8,350 bases of DNA from Bacteroidales bacterium (GTDB taxonomy: Bacteria; Bacteroidota; Bacteroidia; Bacteroidales; UBA1556): positions 1 through 8,350 of the forward strand of contig JAGLDA010000140.1 of NCBI GenBank assembly GCA_023145955.1. The letters run 5' to 3'. Positions 5,739-8,350 of the stretch are shown here, one piece after another. Within the stretch, counting starts at the first letter, position 1. Every line of letters begins with the position of its first letter. A model generated the notes under the pieces. That model searched no databases, was not told the origin of the DNA, and saw only the letters and a program-made list of their open reading frames with translations. The translations under genes and the position numbers were made by a program.

Positions 5739-7196
5739 ATGGAAAAATATTTTCAGAAATTTAGAGAACAAGTAATAGGTCGAAACTACCCATATACAAG
5801 CCCTTATGGCGAGCAAAAAATTATATATGCCGATTGGGTTGCAAGTGGAAGATTATACAAGTCCATAGAAGACAAATTAACTAATAAATTTGGCCCATTT
5901 GTAGCTAATACTCATACCGAAACAAGTGAAACTGGTACAATAATGACTATGGCATATCATCATGCAAAAGATATTATACGCCAACATGTAAATGCTAATT
6001 CCGATGATATTGTTATAACTACTGGCTTCGGCATGACTGGTGTTGTAAATAAGTTTCAACGATTATTGAATTTAAAACCATGTAATAGTTCTGATAGCTC
6101 TAATTTATCAGAAAATGATACTCCAGTAGTTTTTATAACGCATATGGAACATCATAGTAACCATACCTCGTGGCACGAAACCATTGCTGATGTTGTAGTT
6201 ACACCTGCTGACGAGAATGGAGAAGTAGACTTAGTTGAACTAGATAAATTAGTTTCAAAATATTCTAAAAGAAAGCAAATAATAGGAAGCTTCACTGCCT
6301 GTAGTAACGTTACTGGAGTAGGCACTCCATATCATAAAATGGCAGCAATAATGCATAAATATAATGGCCTTTGTTTTATTGATTTTGCGGCAAATGCACC
6401 CTATGAAGATATGAATATGCACCCTGATAATTCTGATGAATATCTTGATGCTGTAATGTTCTCTCCTCACAAATTTCTTGGGGGACCAGGTTCTTCTGGA
6501 GTTTTAGTTTTTAAAAAAGAATTATATACCAATGCCGTTCCTGACCATCCTGGTGGAGGAACTGTAGATTGGACCAATGCATGGGGTGAGTATAAATATA
6601 CTGATAATATTGAAGCCCGCGAAGATGGAGGAACTCCAGGATTCTTACAAGCAATACGAACTGCTCTTACTCTAAACCTTAAAGATGAGATGGGCACAAA
6701 GAATATAAGGAAACGCGAAGAAGAACTTTTTAAAATTGCATTTGAAGAATTAGGAAAAGTAAATAACCTTAAAATATTAGCCAATAATATCAAAAAGCGT
6801 GTTGGAGCTCTTTCATTTTACATTATTGATTTACATTACAACCTTATTGTTAAATTACTAAATGATAGATTTGGAGTTCAGGTACGCGGTGGATGTGCTT
6901 GCGCTGGTACATATGGGCACCTTTTACTAAATGTTACTCATCAAGAGTCCAAGCGAATTACGGACATGATAGATAAAGGAGACTTAACAAAGAAACCTGG
7001 ATGGGTACGACTTTCGGTACATCCTACAATGACGAATGATGAGTTATACTATATTTGTGATGCTATAAAACAAATAGAACAAAATCATAAAGAATGGGTA
7101 AAAGATTATATCCACGAAGAAGAAACTAATGAATTTATTCATAAAGACTTCATCAATAAAGAGAGATATAATATTGACAGCTGGTTTCAGTTATAG
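5739..7196 (+). CDS. Class-V aminotransferase-fold PLP enzyme, cysteine desulfurase-like, 485 aa
   Basis: This is a cytoplasmic pyridoxal-phosphate enzyme of the aminotransferase class V fold, the group that includes SufS/IscS cysteine desulfurases, selenocysteine lyase and kynureninase. The active site is readable: TTGFGMTG (94-101) for phosphate binding, the histidine stretch MEHHSNH (136-142), Asp215 in FIDFAANAPY for the ring nitrogen, and Lys245 in SPHKFLGGPGSSG as the Schiff-base lysine. Near the C-terminus RGGCACAG (383-390) places Cys388 five residues after Arg383, the spacing of the SufS active-site RTGHHC, with an extra Cys386 two residues before it. The protein is about 80 residues longer than SufS, partly through a polar insert at about 113-128 and a charged C-terminal extension after about 450. 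No scaffold or sulfur-acceptor gene lies next to it. Cysteine desulfurase activity is inferred; the substrate is unproven. Confidence 0.9.
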   Translation: MEKYFQKFREQVIGRNYPYTSPYGEQKIIYADWVASGRLYKSIEDKLTNKFGPFVANTHTETSETGTIMTMAYHHAKDIIRQHVNANSDDIVITTGFGMTGVVNKFQRLLNLKPCNSSDSSNLSENDTPVVFITHMEHHSNHTSWHETIADVVVTPADENGEVDLVELDKLVSKYSKRKQIIGSFTACSNVTGVGTPYHKMAAIMHKYNGLCFIDFAANAPYEDMNMHPDNSDEYLDAVMFSPHKFLGGPGSSGVLVFKKELYTNAVPDHPGGGTVDWTNAWGEYKYTDNIEAREDGGTPGFLQAIRTALTLNLKDEMGTKNIRKREEELFKIAFEELGKVNNLKILANNIKKRVGALSFYIIDLHYNLIVKLLNDRFGVQVRGGCACAGTYGHLLLNVTHQESKRITDMIDKGDLTKKPGWVRLSVHPTMTNDELYYICDAIKQIEQNHKEWVKDYIHEEETNEFIHKDFINKERYNIDSWFQL

Positions 7197-7211
7197 TAAA
7201 CCCCATAAAAA

Positions 7212-7250
7212 CAAAAAACCTCATAAACATTGATTTATGAGGTCTTTTTT
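7212..7250. terminator. Bidirectional intrinsic terminator between convergent genes
   Basis: ACCTCATAAA (7218-7227) pairs perfectly with TTTATGAGGT (7234-7243) around the loop CATTGA. A C and six T residues follow on the plus strand, and six A residues precede it, giving a T run on the minus strand too. It lies 16 bases past the PLP-enzyme stop and 12 bases past the beta-barrel stop, so it can serve both genes. Confidence 0.9.
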
Positions 7251-7261
7251 ATATAAAAGAA

Positions 7262-7987
7262 TTATTTAAACCAGCCAAATATAAAGCTAATCTCTCCTAT
7301 AGGCGAACTTAAATCACCAGTATTGAAACTACGACTATCTATTATATTATTTGAATTTAAGTAATTATACGATATTTCTGAATTACTAACCCATTGATAA
7401 CCAAATCCAACCTTAAACTTCATCCAATTGGTAATATTCATTTCTACATCTATCATTGGAGTTATAACAAATAAAGGGCCTGTAAAATATGTCTCATCCT
7501 CATATTCACAATTATTATTTGAGCAGTTAACATAGTAGTAGTCATAAGAATTATAAAGCATATAGGCACCTCCACCAAACTTTGTACTAAAACCAAAATG
7601 TATAGGTTCTTCAGCCATAAAATTTGCTCCGACAATAACCCCTGAATGAAAAAAGACAGATGATTTATCAATATTTTTAGTAGAGTCAATAGAAAGAAGT
7701 GTATATGTTGGAGAGCCAAAATTTCCCCTGCCATAAAATCCCATATAAAAACTTCTGTTAATCAATACTGCACCATCAAAACCTATCCCACCCGACAACT
7801 TACTATCAAGTGCTAGTAATTGAAAATTAAAAGAACCAAAACCACTAACTTTAGGTGCATCATGGTTACTAAATAAGGTTTGATAATTAGATTGTTGGTT
7901 ATCTAATTTTGTTGAATCGGTACTCTGAGAGAACAGTATAATTGGGAATGCAACTATAAAAAATAATAATAAAAAGTGCTTATTCAT
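7262..7987 (-). CDS. Outer-membrane beta-barrel protein, 241 aa, function unknown
   Basis: The protein starts with a Sec signal peptide: Asn-Lys-His, then a hydrophobic stretch to about residue 19, with cleavage likely near LFS-QS (19-22). The mature part alternates polar and hydrophobic residues in strands rich in Gly and aromatic residues, for example 48-60, 66-75, 79-92, 112-124, 129-145, 168-185, 188-201 and 229-240. It ends FGWFK, with the aromatic close typical of outer-membrane barrels. About eight strands fit a small barrel. A Tyr- and Asn-rich region (147-169) holds the only two cysteines, Cys155 and Cys160, five residues apart in what should be a surface loop, possibly a disulfide. 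I do not recognise a named family. The 105-base gap to the upstream minus-strand gene shows no clear promoter, so cotranscription with it is possible. Confidence 0.78.
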   Translation of the reverse strand: MNKHFLLLFFIVAFPIILFSQSTDSTKLDNQQSNYQTLFSNHDAPKVSGFGSFNFQLLALDSKLSGGIGFDGAVLINRSFYMGFYGRGNFGSPTYTLLSIDSTKNIDKSSVFFHSGVIVGANFMAEEPIHFGFSTKFGGGAYMLYNSYDYYYVNCSNNNCEYEDETYFTGPLFVITPMIDVEMNITNWMKFKVGFGYQWVSNSEISYNYLNSNNIIDSRSFNTGDLSSPIGEISFIFGWFK

Positions 7988-8029
7988 AATTCTATTTTTT
8001 TGATTTTAATACAATTAACAAACTACCTA

Positions 8030-8076
8030 CTAAAAAATATGGTTCTACCGAGTTTCATGTGGGTTTATTATTTTAG
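8030..8076. repeat. Diverged intergenic repeat, copy 2, with flanking inverted arms
   Basis: Bases 8041-8066 align with 1894-1919 at 20 of 26 positions. Outside this core, CTAAAA-AATA (8030-8039) pairs with TATT-A-TTTTAG (8066-8076), ten pairs with one bulged A, making a hairpin that presents the conserved core in its loop. It lies between the stop of the T9SS-tail gene and the start of the beta-barrel gene, in the opposite orientation to both. It lacks the T run of an intrinsic terminator. Confidence 0.45.
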
Positions 8077-8092
8077 CAGTTTAATAACTAAA

Positions 8093-8350
8093 TTAATTCA
8101 CCAAAAACTTAATAGTCTTACCACCATTACCGCTACGAATTTCCATAAAATAAATCCCTGCTTTCAGATTAATATTAAAATACTGATCTTTGGGGTTTTG
8201 TGCTATGAATATTACTTGCCCCATGCTGTTTAATATCTTTACTTCTGTGGCTTCAATATTTCCAATATCAAGCATAAACTCCCCTGAGTTTGGATTTGGA
8301 AAAAGCTTAATGATATTTCCTTCTATTTCTTCAATACTTACATTGCTAAT
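8093..8350 (-). CDS. T9SS C-terminal sorting-domain protein, 3' fragment
   Basis: Only the last 85 codons are inside the window; the frame is open through the right edge, so the internal ATG at 8275 is not the true start. The visible part is the sorting tail of type IX secretion cargo: LFPNPNSGEF near the beginning, then a strand pattern with VKILNSMGQVI, an NINLKAGIYFMEI segment, and a closing KTIKFLVN. This matches the Por-secretion tail (type A sorting domain), which directs passage through the outer membrane and is then removed, usually leaving the cargo on the surface or released. The catalytic or binding part of the protein lies beyond the window, so its job is unknown. No terminator is clear behind the stop. 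Confidence 0.9.
   Translation of the reverse strand: MSNVSIEEIEGNIIKLFPNPNSGEFMLDIGNIEATEVKILNSMGQVIFIAQNPKDQYFNINLKAGIYFMEIRSGNGGKTIKFLVN

Noticed and set aside
7462..7734. A second minus-strand open frame overlapping the beta-barrel gene.
   Set aside because: It lies wholly inside the barrel gene in another frame. The barrel frame has a signal peptide, beta pattern and terminal aromatic residues.
7976..8233. Plus-strand open frame across the beta-barrel start and the T9SS tail.
   Set aside because: It is antisense to the clear sorting-domain sequence and runs through the intergenic repeat. It has no promoter or family likeness.
1..8350. CRISPR array, insertion sequence, toxin-antitoxin, restriction or other defence genes.
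   Set aside because: I found no regularly spaced direct repeats, no transposase or nuclease motifs, and every long frame is explained by the genes listed.

Overview
The window is AT-rich chromosomal DNA that most likely comes from a member of the Bacteroidota; I cannot place it below phylum. Three things point there: a partial protein with a type IX secretion C-terminal sorting tail at the right edge, promoters of the Bacteroidota form (TTG, 19 bases, TAnnTTTG) with almost no Shine-Dalgarno sequences, and a FeoA-FeoB fusion of a kind common in that phylum.

Layout, left to right. Positions 1-170 hold nothing firm. Next comes a tandem pair of nearly identical tRNA-Lys(UUU) genes on the minus strand, with a strong promoter (439-468) and a hairpin terminator (172-206). 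A 12-helix major facilitator transporter follows on the plus strand (661-1878). The 628-base gap between this gene and the converging feoAB gene has no gene I can support, but it is dense in palindromes between 1957 and 2090 and holds one copy of a diverged repeat whose partner lies at 8030-8076. The minus-strand feoAB gene (2507-5008) encodes a one-piece ferrous iron importer with its own clear promoter. Upstream of it on the same strand is a DUF4442 hotdog-fold protein (5084-5602). It is divergent from a plus-strand class-V PLP enzyme related to cysteine desulfurases (5739-7196). A bidirectional terminator at 7212-7250 separates that enzyme from a minus-strand outer-membrane beta-barrel protein (7262-7987). 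The window ends inside the T9SS-secreted protein (8093-8350, minus).

How the genes may work together: feoAB brings Fe(II) into the cytoplasm, and the PLP enzyme could mobilise sulfur from cysteine or a related substrate. A link to Fe-S supply is therefore conceivable, but it is inference from proximity only; each gene has its own apparent promoter and the hotdog protein lies between them. The barrel and the T9SS protein are envelope or secreted components and look unrelated to the metal genes.

I found no defence system, CRISPR array, insertion sequence or integrase. The parts most worth a second look are the palindrome-rich intergenic DNA, the diverged repeat pair and the two-cysteine active-site loop of the PLP enzyme.
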